Shown in pieces: positions 1-7,590 of a stretch of DNA of 8,356 nt. Source of the DNA: Allobrachymonas sp. (lineage in GTDB: Bacteria > Pseudomonadota > Gammaproteobacteria > Burkholderiales > Burkholderiaceae_C); contig JAUNUE010000072.1 in assembly GCA_030538335.1 (NCBI GenBank), forward strand, positions 1 through 8,356, given 5' to 3'. Each line of letters opens with the position of its first letter. Within the stretch, counting starts at the first letter, position 1. A program made the position numbers and the translations under genes. The notes below the pieces were generated by a model, which worked only from the letters and a program-made list of their open reading frames with translations, was not told where the DNA came from and ran no database searches.

Positions 1-3000
1 ACCGCCAGATCGTCACTGTAGGCCGTGCCCTTGGCGAGGCGCATGGTGCCATGGATGCGGTCGAACACAAAGCCTTCGCTGCCCATATCGCCCAGCCGCG
101 TCAGCCCCTGCAGGCTCAACAGGCTGAGGATCTTGGCTGCCCCCGGTTTGATGCTGGTGATGCTGCCCTGGCGCATGTCGAGCCGCACATGGCCGTCCAG
201 CGATTCCAGGTCAGGCGATACGGGCGAACCTGCCCAACGGATGGTGCCCGCCAGACTGCCGCGCCCGCCACGTGCCAGGCTTTTCTGGCCGAAGTGGGCC
301 AGCATGCCGCCCATGTCGCGGGTGTCGAGCCGCACCTGCAGCGAAACAAAGCGCTTGGCCAGATCGCCCAATTGCAAGCCTTCGCCCGCCTGGGCGCTGC
401 CCGTAGCCACGCCCCATATGCCGCTGCCGCGCAAGGTGGTGTTGGGCAGGCTTGCCGAAAGCTCGTGGATGCGCCAGGCGTGCTGGGCACCCGGCAACAG
501 GTCTTCGTCCACCAGTTCTGCGCCTGCCGGGCGCGCCTGCACGGTGTTGCCGGCACGTACCACCACCTTGTCCATCTTGTAGCCGAGAAAGTCCACTTTT
601 TGCGCTTCGATATCGAGCATGGGCAGGGATTTGGGGTCGGCCGTCTGGCGCACGTAAGTGGCCACTTCCTCGACGTTGGCCGGGGCAATGGTCAGGTCGC
701 TCAGCCGCGCCTTGACGCTGCCGGGGCCGCCTGTGGCTGACTGCAGAAACTCCACATAGCCATTGAGCTGCCGGGCTGTGAGCGACAACTTCCACAACCG
801 CCCTTCGCGCGCGCCACCCACCACCAGATTTTCGATATGGCGGTCGGCAAAAACCAGCAAGGGCGTGGCCATGGCAACCTGATCCGGCAGGTAGCTGCCC
901 GCTGCATACTGATCGGTTCTGCGCACCGCGGCATCGTCTTCGCCTGCGGGTGTTTTTTGTGCCTTTACCATGGGCTGCGCGGCCTCGCCCCAACCGGTTT
1001 CGAGCACCTTCATCCACGCATCCGAATCCACCCGGTCGAGGTAGACCAGCGCATGCACGCCCGCATCGGGCAGGGGCGGCGGCTCGGCCACGGCCTTGGT
1101 TCCCACTGCCACGCTGCCGCGCAGCACATGCGCATCATCGCCGCGCAGTTCACGCCCGTAGCGCGCCAGCACCATGTCGCCAAAACGCACCTCCAGCGCA
1201 TCTTCCACGGCTTGTTCGCTGCCGGATTTGTCGCGGCCCACTTTGGCGATCTTGCTCACGAACTGAAAAGGCAAGCGCCCACCCGCGGCCTTGCCCAGTG
1301 GCTGCGGCAGATCGACGCGCATGCCCACCAGGTCGCTGCGCAGATCCATTTCGGTGGTGCCGGCCCTGAAATGCAGGTCGGCCTGGTAAGGGCTTTGCCC
1401 CTGCAGGAATTTGCCAATCGACGCGATGGTGCCCACGCTCGGCTCGTTGCGCAAACCCTCGGCAGAAAACTGGCCGCGCGCCTGGACTTTTACGCCGCCC
1501 TGCTTTTGCCCCTTTACTGCGGGCACCGTGCCGCCTTCAAGCTGGGCGCGGCCACCCAGCACGCCCGCGCTGACCTGCTGCATGGCAAAGCCTTTTTCGT
1601 CAAACACCACCTTGCCCTGCCCCTGCGTCAGCAAGGGCGTATCGGGCGTCAACCGGATGTCATTGCCTTCGAATTTGACAATGCCCTTGAACTGGGCGTC
1701 GTCCATGCGCATGACCGGCAGCTTCATGTCCAGTTCAATATCTGACGCGCCTGTAGCGGTGGCCTTGTCGAGACTGTTGCCGATCATGCGCGCCAGGGGA
1801 GAATTCTTGGTCACGTCCAGCGCCTGCTGCATCGGCCCGCGCAATTTACCGGTAATGCTTACCGTGAGGTCGTGCCCCAGATCAGGAATGTGCGCTGCCA
1901 GGTCATTGATCTGGATGTCGGGCGCAATGCTGAAGCGCGCCGTGGCATTGCGCACCGAAAGCGACGATTTGTCGATGACCAGCAGGCCATTGAGCTTGAC
2001 CAGCGACGGCCACGGCAGATCGCCCTTGTCCTGCAAATACGCCGGCACAAACTGGTACTCGGCATTGGACAAAGGCACCTCAAACACGAAGGTGCCAGGG
2101 TGCACCACGCCTTTTGAATCCTTGCCGAACGGGATGTGGTCGAGGTCGCCTGCGATGCGCACCTGTGCATTGCGGATGTCGCCGCTGCGCACCGACTGCC
2201 CGATGTAGGCAAGCGCCTCCTTGCCCAAGTCCAACGGCAGGTAGCGAACCACTTTTTCGGCGCGGGCGCGGGGCAGTTCGCCCTGCAGTTCCATGATGCC
2301 GGGGAAACGGTTGCCGCCTTGGGCTGCAGCCTCGTCGTTGGTGTGCCAGACCAGTTGCACCTGGCCTTCCACATCCGGGTTGGACACGCGGATATCAGGC
2401 GCGTGCAGCCTGATTTTCTGCCCATCGACCGTCCATTGCAGGCCCGCCTTGAAAGTGTCGAAATACAGTTGCGGATCGGCAAAGACACCGGGGAAAATGG
2501 CGTGGCCCTTGTCGATGGCAATGTCCATCTTGCCGCCCGCATGGGTGAAGTCAAACGCCACATGGGCACCCTCCAGCCCCGGCACGCCAATACCGGGTTT
2601 GCCGTCCTTGCCTACGGGCGCATGCGTGGCGAACCATCCCACTTCCTGCGCCGACCCTTTGGCCGCATAGGCCACTGGCGCATTGATATCGCCTTGCCAT
2701 TGCACATGCAGTTCCTTGACAAAACCTTGGGGCTGGTGTCTTTTCAAAGCATTCAACACCGCATCGCCCAGTGGCAGGCGGGTGGCCAATTGGTTGATGA
2801 CGTAGATATCCCAGTTGTCGCCCTGCAGTTCGCCACGGGTTTTGTCAACCTCGCCGGGTTGGTTCAGGCTGACGCGCACATTGCCGCCTTGCCATACATC
2901 GCCGTCATACGTGGTGAACGCCAGCTTCGACGTGGCGAATTGGTAAAAATCACTCACTGCGTTGCGCCGATAGTCCATCTGGAGCTGGCTCTCCAGGTTT

Positions 3001-3980
3001 TTCAGGGCCAGTGGCTCCAGGTCTTTGCCCAACGTGACGTTGACGGCGTCGAGCCGCGTATCCACCTTGATCACGCTCTCGGAAGTGCCCTTGAAATCCA
3101 TCTCGACCTGCAGGCTACCTTGCCCCTGCTCCAGCTTGATGTGCCGCCCCATGTCGACATACTGGCGCAGTTGGGACACGTTCAATTCGGGCAACTGCAG
3201 TTGCGCCTTGCCTTGCCAGGAATCGGTGTTGCTGGGCCGTTTGAACAGGCCATGGCGCCAGTCGGCTTGCAGGGCCACGGTCTGGCCCCAGCCTTGCGGG
3301 GGCTGCAATTTCACCTGCAAGGCATGCCCATGGCCGGTGTTGTGCAAGTGCGCCTGCACCTGCTCCAGCAACAGGGGCGGCACATCACGCAAGGCATCGC
3401 GCCAGACCACACGGCCATTGCTGATGGAAAGCTCCGGCTGCTTGAGCAACCAGTCCATCGCGGCTTCGGCGCCGCTGTTGTCTTTTTTGGCAATTGCACT
3501 TTCGCTCTGGTTTTGCGGCAGCACCATGCCCGCCACCGTGATGCGCCCGTCGGCCAGGCGCTGCGCCTGCAGCACCGGGTCGATCACCGCCAGACGGGCA
3601 AATCCGGCACGCAACAGGGTGAAGGCCGACAACGACGTTTCAATGCGCCGGATGGAGAGGGCGTCTTGCCCTTGTTCATCAAGAATGCGCACGTCGCGCA
3701 GTTCGATGTCGGGCTGCCAGCCACGCCGGGTGGTGATGAGTTCGCCAATGCGCACCGGCAAACCCACTGTATTTGAGGCTGTTTTTTCCAGCGTCGGGCG
3801 CCAATCGTTGATCCGCGGCAGAATCCAGACATGCAGCCCCACCGCAGCCAGCAACAGCACCAGCACACAACCAGCGAGCATCCAGCCGATAATGCACAAC
3901 AACCGCCGCAACCAGGCTTGTTGTGCGATTCGGTCGCGCAGCTGGATGACACGTTGGCGGAAGGGGACTGGATCCTGCAT
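1..3980 (-). CDS. yhdP: YhdP-family AsmA-like envelope protein (DUF3971), C-terminus off the left edge
   Basis: One frame stays open from the ATG at 3980-3978 to the window edge, giving 1326 residues without a stop or frameshift. E. coli YhdP is about 1270 residues and betaproteobacterial forms are often longer, so only a short tail should be missing. Residues about 27-54 form one hydrophobic membrane segment preceded by basic residues (WLRRL), then the family-typical start of the periplasmic part (HVWILPRINDWRP). The rest is a long beta-rich repetitive body, and the last visible stretch (GSEGFVFDRIHGT, then KGTAYSDDLA) matches the conserved AsmA-like C-terminal region. In this family (TamB, YhdP, YdbH) the protein is anchored in the inner membrane and bridges the periplasm to move phospholipids toward the outer membrane. 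That role is family knowledge, not visible here. The start is uncertain: the ATG has no Shine-Dalgarno, while an in-frame GTG at 4022-4020 has AGGG seven bases upstream. The frame closes upstream at 4052-4050. It is divergent from glnE. In related genomes I recall a nitrilase-family gene and tldD downstream, beyond this window. Confidence 0.9.
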   Translation of the reverse strand, partial: MQDPVPFRQRVIQLRDRIAQQAWLRRLLCIIGWMLAGCVLVLLLAAVGLHVWILPRINDWRPTLEKTASNTVGLPVRIGELITTRRGWQPDIELRDVRILDEQGQDALSIRRIETSLSAFTLLRAGFARLAVIDPVLQAQRLADGRITVAGMVLPQNQSESAIAKKDNSGAEAAMDWLLKQPELSISNGRVVWRDALRDVPPLLLEQVQAHLHNTGHGHALQVKLQPPQGWGQTVALQADWRHGLFKRPSNTDSWQGKAQLQLPELNVSQLRQYVDMGRHIKLEQGQGSLQVEMDFKGTSESVIKVDTRLDAVNVTLGKDLEPLALKNLESQLQMDYRRNAVSDFYQFATSKLAFTTYDGDVWQGGNVRVSLNQPGEVDKTRGELQGDNWDIYVINQLATRLPLGDAVLNALKRHQPQGFVKELHVQWQGDINAPVAYAAKGSAQEVGWFATHAPVGKDGKPGIGVPGLEGAHVAFDFTHAGGKMDIAIDKGHAIFPGVFADPQLYFDTFKAGLQWTVDGQKIRLHAPDIRVSNPDVEGQVQLVWHTNDEAAAQGGNRFPGIMELQGELPRARAEKVVRYLPLDLGKEALAYIGQSVRSGDIRNAQVRIAGDLDHIPFGKDSKGVVHPGTFVFEVPLSNAEYQFVPAYLQDKGDLPWPSLVKLNGLLVIDKSSLSVRNATARFSIAPDIQINDLAAHIPDLGHDLTVSITGKLRGPMQQALDVTKNSPLARMIGNSLDKATATGASDIELDMKLPVMRMDDAQFKGIVKFEGNDIRLTPDTPLLTQGQGKVVFDEKGFAMQQVSAGVLGGRAQLEGGTVPAVKGQKQGGVKVQARGQFSAEGLRNEPSVGTIASIGKFLQGQSPYQADLHFRAGTTEMDLRSDLVGMRVDLPQPLGKAAGGRLPFQFVSKIAKVGRDKSGSEQAVEDALEVRFGDMVLARYGRELRGDDAHVLRGSVAVGTKAVAEPPPLPDAGVHALVYLDRVDSDAWMKVLETGWGEAAQPMVKAQKTPAGEDDAAVRRTDQYAAGSYLPDQVAMATPLLVFADRHIENLVVGGAREGRLWKLSLTARQLNGYVEFLQSATGGPGSVKARLSDLTIAPANVEEVATYVRQTADPKSLPMLDIEAQKVDFLGYKMDKVVVRAGNTVQARPAGAELVDEDLLPGAQHAWRIHELSASLPNTTLRGSGIWGVATGSAQAGEGLQLGDLAKRFVSLQVRLDTRDMGGMLAHFGQKSLARGGRGSLAGTIRWAGSPVSPDLESLDGHVRLDMRQGSITSIKPGAAKILSLLSLQGLTRLGDMGSEGFVFDRIHGTMRLAKGTAYSDDLA

Positions 3981-3984
3981 AAGG
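3981..3984 (+). promoter_or_regulatory. glnE ribosome binding site
   Basis: AAGG lies five bases before the ATG at 3990. It decides the glnE start in favour of 3990 over the upstream in-frame ATG at 3831, which sits deep inside yhdP. These four bases make up almost half of the 9-bp gap between the two facing start codons. Confidence 0.6.
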
Positions 3985-3989
3985 TAAAA

Positions 3990-6872
3990 ATGGGCGCACC
4001 CCAAGACACAAGCACCACGCACGCTGGCACCCTGTGGGACACAGACGCATTATTACAGCCCGCAACGGCTGATTACGCCACGGCAATTGCGACAAAAGCG
4101 CACTATTGCCGCTTTGTGCAACGGCTGCACCGCCGCTACAGCGACGAGTTTGCGCTGCTGCCGCCCGGCCTGCCCGACAAGAAAACCATGCACGCCGTGC
4201 TGCAGGCCTTGCAGGCACAGGGCCACGACACTGCGCAAGGTTTGCGTATCCTGCGCCAACTGGTACTTGAGCGCCTGGTGGTGCTGGATTGCGATGCGCA
4301 CGCGCCGTTACAGGACGTCGTCTCGACCATGACGCAACTGGCCGAATTGGCACTGGATACGGCTTGCCAAACAGCCATGCAGGAACTGGAGCAGCGCCAT
4401 GGCGCACCACGCAAAGCCGATGGTACACGCATCGCCTTCTGGATCGTCGGCATGGGCAAGCTCGGCGCGCGCGAACTCAACGTTTCGAGCGATGTGGATC
4501 TGGTCTATCTCTACGAATGTGATGGCGAAACAGCAGGCCGACCCGGCGCAGATGGCACCCAGCCGCCCGCCGGGCAGATCAGCGCCCAGGAGTTTTTTTC
4601 GCGCGTGGCCAAACGCATCTACCAGTTGATTGGTGATGTGACCGAGCACGGCTTCGTCTTTCGCATCGATCTGGAACTGCGGCCCAACGGCAACTCGGGG
4701 CCGGTGGTCTTGTCGTTGCCCGCGCTGGCCGAATACATGCAGGTGCAGGGGCGCGAATGGGAGCGCTTCGCGTGGATGAAAAGCCGCGTGGTGGCGCCTC
4801 AGGCAGCCATCCGCAACGGCTCGGGCAAGCTGCTGCGCGCCATCGTGCTGCCCTTCGTGTTTCGCCGCTACCTTGACTACAACGTCTACGAATCGCTGCG
4901 CGTGCTACACGAGCAGATCCGCAGCCATGCCGCCACGCGCAGTGCAGGCCGCCCCGAGCGCGCCAACGACGTGAAGCTTTCGCGCGGTGGCATCCGCGAA
5001 ATTGAATTTACCGTACAGCTCATGCAGGTGGTGCGCGGCGGGCAATTCCCCGAACTGCGCGTGCGGCCTACGCTGGACGCCCTGCAACGGCTGGCGCGTG
5101 CCGGGTTGATGAGTGCGCCTGTGGCGCAGGCGCTGGCCGAGGCTTATACCTTTTTGCGGCGGGTGGAGCACCGCATCCAGTACCTTGACGACCAGCAAAC
5201 GCACCTGCTGCCCACCAGCGATGCCGACATGCAGTGGCTGGCCGACACCATGGGCTACCCCGACAGCAGCCACTTTTTGCAACAACTGCTGCAACATCGC
5301 GACATTGTGGCGCGCGAATTCGATGCCCTGCTGAGTGGCGACAAGCCCTGCAAGCATTGCCAGTCCACGCAAAACCACGGCACAGAAAAAGCCCCCGCAC
5401 GCGACGAGATGGGCGAACTGATCGCCGCCTTGCCTGCTGCAAGCTACCCCACATTGGCTGAGCGCCTGCAGGGCTGGCGTGAACACAGCAAGATTGCCGC
5501 CCTGCGCCCCCAGGCACGTACACGGCTGTTGCGTCTGCTGCAACGCAGCCTGGCCTGGCTGGCGCAGTCAGGGCTGGAAGCTGCGCATGCCGAAACCGGG
5601 GTCTTGCGCCAGATGGACTGGCTGGAGACGGTGCTGCGCCGCGAGAGTTATCTGGCATTGCTCACCGAACACCCTGCCGCGCATGCCCGTTTGTTGCAGA
5701 TGCTGGCGCAGGCCCGCTGGACGGCCAGCTACCTGATCCGCAACCCCGGCGTGGTGGACGAACTGGTGCACAGCCATGTGCTGGAAGAGCGCTTCAACCC
5801 TGATGCGTTTTTGCAAAGCCTGGAGCAACGGCTGCGCGCCTTGCAATCCACCGGCGAAGACGACGACGAGGCCCTGCTCAACCTGCTGCGGCGCGCCAAA
5901 CACGCCGAGACCTTCCGCACGCTGGCGCGTGACCTGGCTGGCCGCCTGACCGTGGAGCAGGTTGCCGACGACCTGAGCGCCCTGGCCGATGCGGTGCTTG
6001 AAACGGCGGTACGCTGGTGCTGGCAGCGTCTGCAACCCAAAGTTCAAGCCTTGGGCATGACCGATCTCTTGCAGCAGGATCTGGCTGAGCACTTTGCCAT
6101 CATTGCCTACGGCAAGCTCGGTGGTCTGGAGCTGGGCTACGGCAGCGACCTGGATCTGGTGTTTCTCTATGCCAACGACCATCCGCGTGCAGGGGAACTG
6201 TATGCGGCACTGGTGCGCAAACTGATCGTCTGGCTCACCACCAAAACCGGCGAAGGCGACCTGTACGAAATCGACACCGCCCTACGTCCCAACGGCAACG
6301 CAGGCCTGCTCACCACGCCGCTCGATGCGTTTGAGGCCTACCAGTTGCAACGCGGCAGCAACACCGCATGGGTGTGGGAGCACCAGGCCATGACGCGCGC
6401 CCGGTGCTGCTTTGGCAGCCCGGCCTTGCGGCAACAGTTTGATGCCATCCGCACCGCCGTGATCAGCGCGCCGCGCGATGCGGAAAGCCTGCGCGCCGAA
6501 ATCCTCGCCATGCGCCAACGTGTGAGCCAGGCGCACAAAGTGCCCGATGGCCAGTTTGACCTCAAGCACAGCGCGGGCGGCATGGTCGATGCCGAGTTCG
6601 TCACCCAATACCTCGTGTTACTGCACAGCGGCGCGCACCCACGCCTGCTGCAAAACCGCGGCAATATTGCGCTGCTGGAATGGGCAGATGACCTGGCCAT
6701 TTTGCCTGCCGACCAACAGACCGGCCATGCGGCTGCATCAGCCTACCGCGAACTGCGACGGCGCCAGCACCACGCGCGCCTCAACGAAGAAAGTGGCATG
6801 GTTCCGATGGAGCAGGTGCAGCATGAAGCACAGGCAATCCAGCACCTGTGGCAAACGGTATTTGGTGAATAA
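3990..6872 (+). CDS. glnE: Bifunctional glutamine synthetase adenylyltransferase / adenylyl-removing enzyme GlnE
   Basis: This cytoplasmic enzyme adds AMP to, or removes it from (by phosphorolysis), a tyrosine on each glutamine synthetase subunit. PII (GlnB/GlnK) and glutamine control it. The product is 960 residues; E. coli GlnE is 946. Two homologous nucleotidyltransferase halves are visible. The N-terminal adenylyl-removing half has GMGKLGARELN then SSDVDL, with metal-binding Asp168 and Asp170, ELRPNGNSG downstream, and GGIREIEF at 333-340. The C-terminal adenylyltransferase half has AYGKLGGLELGYGSDLDL with Asp720 and Asp722, then ALRPNGNAG and GGMVDAEF at 863-870. A helical linker joins the halves and carries Cys454-Lys-His-Cys457. 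I chose the ATG at 3990 because AAGG lies five bases upstream and the family-typical RFVQRLHRRY begins about 35 residues later. The frame stays open upstream to an ATG at 3831, but that would place 53 extra codons inside yhdP. Both active sites look intact. It is divergent from yhdP and convergent with the hemerythrin gene, so probably monocistronic. Confidence 0.97.
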   Translation: MGAPQDTSTTHAGTLWDTDALLQPATADYATAIATKAHYCRFVQRLHRRYSDEFALLPPGLPDKKTMHAVLQALQAQGHDTAQGLRILRQLVLERLVVLDCDAHAPLQDVVSTMTQLAELALDTACQTAMQELEQRHGAPRKADGTRIAFWIVGMGKLGARELNVSSDVDLVYLYECDGETAGRPGADGTQPPAGQISAQEFFSRVAKRIYQLIGDVTEHGFVFRIDLELRPNGNSGPVVLSLPALAEYMQVQGREWERFAWMKSRVVAPQAAIRNGSGKLLRAIVLPFVFRRYLDYNVYESLRVLHEQIRSHAATRSAGRPERANDVKLSRGGIREIEFTVQLMQVVRGGQFPELRVRPTLDALQRLARAGLMSAPVAQALAEAYTFLRRVEHRIQYLDDQQTHLLPTSDADMQWLADTMGYPDSSHFLQQLLQHRDIVAREFDALLSGDKPCKHCQSTQNHGTEKAPARDEMGELIAALPAASYPTLAERLQGWREHSKIAALRPQARTRLLRLLQRSLAWLAQSGLEAAHAETGVLRQMDWLETVLRRESYLALLTEHPAAHARLLQMLAQARWTASYLIRNPGVVDELVHSHVLEERFNPDAFLQSLEQRLRALQSTGEDDDEALLNLLRRAKHAETFRTLARDLAGRLTVEQVADDLSALADAVLETAVRWCWQRLQPKVQALGMTDLLQQDLAEHFAIIAYGKLGGLELGYGSDLDLVFLYANDHPRAGELYAALVRKLIVWLTTKTGEGDLYEIDTALRPNGNAGLLTTPLDAFEAYQLQRGSNTAWVWEHQAMTRARCCFGSPALRQQFDAIRTAVISAPRDAESLRAEILAMRQRVSQAHKVPDGQFDLKHSAGGMVDAEFVTQYLVLLHSGAHPRLLQNRGNIALLEWADDLAILPADQQTGHAAASAYRELRRRQHHARLNEESGMVPMEQVQHEAQAIQHLWQTVFGE
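4049..4057 (-). promoter_or_regulatory. Candidate extended -10 promoter for yhdP, inside glnE
   Basis: The minus strand reads TGTAATAAT here: an extended -10 TG, one spacer base, then AATAAT, which matches the sigma70 hexamer at five of six positions. No good -35 is visible, which is usual for extended -10 promoters. Transcription would start near 4042, giving a leader of about 60 bases to the ATG at 3980 or about 20 to the GTG at 4022. The site falls in codons 20-23 of glnE. This is inferred from consensus only. Confidence 0.3.
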
Positions 6873-6874
6873 AA

Positions 6875-6896
6875 CGGGGGCGTTGAAATGCCCCCG
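6875..6896 (-). terminator. Rho-independent terminator of the hemerythrin gene in the convergent gap
   Basis: A perfect 7-bp GC stem (CGGGGGC at 6875-6881 with GCCCCCG at 6890-6896) can extend by a G-T and a T-A pair to a four-base loop. On the minus strand the hairpin is followed at once by TTTT (6874-6871), the classic intrinsic arrangement, 10 bases after the hemerythrin stop codon. On the plus strand the bases after the stem are AAAA, so it is a poor intrinsic terminator for glnE, although the stem may still pause polymerase or protect the glnE 3' end. Confidence 0.8.
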
Positions 6897-6906
6897 AAAA
6901 ACCAGC

Positions 6907-7497
6907 TCAGGCCACCAGACGCGGCCCGGAAACCGCTGTAGCTCCCCGCTTCTGGCGTGCCAAACGGCGCTGCATAATCGAGCGGCCAATCTGCCCGGCC
7001 AAAGGCGCAGGAATGGCTGCACGTGCCACAGGATAGATGAAGCGTTCTTCAAGCGCAATATGGTCTTTGTAGATGTCGATAAACACCTCCACGGCATAGA
7101 ACAGCTCACGCGAGCCGATACGCCCCGTGCCGCGCGCTGCGGCAGACAGCAACGGCTCCAGCGCCATCCAGCTTTCTTCAAGCCAGTCGTGCTCGGCCAG
7201 CAACTCTTGCGCCTGCTGTGCCAGCCTCTTGTCTGCACCGTACAGCACGCGTGGGTAGATATGCGTTTCTTCATCAATTTGGTGTTCGCGCACATCGTGG
7301 CTGAAAAAAGCCAGCAATTTTTCTGCTTCCTCGCGCTGGGTTTGATCGGGCTTGTCGGTGGTCAAACGCACCGCCAGCGCATGCAGGCTATCCAGCATGC
7401 GCAATGTGTCGAGATGGCTATGGCCCATCAACTCGAATATTTCGGATACAGCACTTTGACTGGCAAACGGTTGAAATGGGAGGAAAGCAGCAGCCAT
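6907..7497 (-). CDS. Hemerythrin HHE cation-binding domain protein
   Basis: This is a 196-residue, all-helical soluble protein with no signal peptide. The spaced ligand pattern of a four-helix hemerythrin is present: His26 or His28 on helix 1, His72-x3-Glu76 on helix 2, His103 on helix 3 and His146-x3-Glu150 on helix 4. This is the full set for a non-heme di-iron site. Bacterial members bind O2, NO or iron, or repair and protect iron-sulfur proteins. Which one applies here cannot be read from sequence. It lacks the ScdA N-terminal domain seen in RIC/YtfE di-iron repair proteins. The C-terminal tail after about residue 170 is basic (RRLARQKR) and may be disordered. The ATG at 7497-7495 is chosen because AGGA lies six bases upstream; an earlier in-frame ATG at 7563 would add 22 residues that do not fit the fold. 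It is divergent from ychF and convergent with glnE, so a single-gene transcript is likely. Confidence 0.9.
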   Translation of the reverse strand: MAAAFLPFQPFASQSAVSEIFELMGHSHLDTLRMLDSLHALAVRLTTDKPDQTQREEAEKLLAFFSHDVREHQIDEETHIYPRVLYGADKRLAQQAQELLAEHDWLEESWMALEPLLSAAARGTGRIGSRELFYAVEVFIDIYKDHIALEERFIYPVARAAIPAPLAGQIGRSIMQRRLARQKRGATAVSGPRLVA

Positions 7498-7503
7498 GAC
7501 TTT

Positions 7504-7507
7504 TCCT
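7504..7507 (-). promoter_or_regulatory. Ribosome binding site of the hemerythrin gene
   Basis: AGGA on the minus strand, six bases before the ATG at 7497. It supports the 196-residue start rather than the longer frame from 7563. Confidence 0.65.
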
Positions 7508-7561
7508 GAAAAACAAAGAAGGATCGGGGGATACCATGCATCACGCACTTCTTGAGTACGC

Positions 7562-7590
7562 ATTTAAGTTTATTTATTGAAAAATAACAA
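7562..7590 (-). promoter_or_regulatory. Candidate sigma70 promoter of the hemerythrin gene
   Basis: On the minus strand TTGTTA (7590-7585) is separated by 17 bases from TTAAAT (7567-7562). Each hexamer matches the sigma70 consensus at four of six positions. Transcription would begin near 7555, leaving a leader of nearly 60 bases. The stretch is clearly more AT-rich than the genes on either side, as expected for a promoter, but other hexamer choices in the same AT-rich block are possible. Confidence 0.35.
7577..7590. promoter_or_regulatory. FNR/DNR-like palindrome upstream of the hemerythrin gene
   Basis: The plus strand reads TTGAAAAATAACAA. The FNR-family consensus is TTGAT, four bases, ATCAA, and eight of the ten specified positions match. 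The site lies about 80 bases upstream of the hemerythrin start and overlaps the candidate -35. An O2- or NO-responsive regulator would fit a hemerythrin target. AT-rich DNA yields such matches by chance, and the centre is not at the usual -41.5 from the promoter proposed here. Confidence 0.25.

Noticed and set aside
51..1745. Plus-strand open frames 51-740 and 837-1745
   Set aside because: Same codon-register shadow of yhdP. There is no recognisable motif, and the yhdP reading across the same bases matches its family up to the left edge.
1411..2208. 265-residue plus-strand open frame
   Set aside because: Antisense to yhdP in another register, with low-information Ser/Pro/Arg-rich translation and no domain.
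2136..3776. 546-residue plus-strand open frame as a gene
   Set aside because: It lies wholly antisense to the recognisable YhdP frame and in the same codon register. Its translation is rich in His, Gln, Arg and Leu with no recognisable domain, as expected when GC-rich codons are read backwards.
3954..3983. Promoter for glnE (TTGGCG, 18 bases, CATAAG) that would start transcription at the ATG
   Set aside because: Each hexamer matches at only four of six positions, and transcription would begin about at the start codon, making the good Shine-Dalgarno useless. The real glnE promoter is probably further inside yhdP, where I could not single one out.
3831..3989. Upstream extension of glnE from an in-frame ATG at 3831
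   Set aside because: It would place 53 codons inside the membrane-anchor coding region of yhdP, with a Gln/His-rich translation unlike GlnE. The ATG at 3990 has a Shine-Dalgarno and gives a normal length.
6547..7509. 320-residue plus-strand open frame across the glnE end and the hemerythrin gene
   Set aside because: It overlaps two recognisable genes in other frames, crosses the terminator hairpin and shows no domain.
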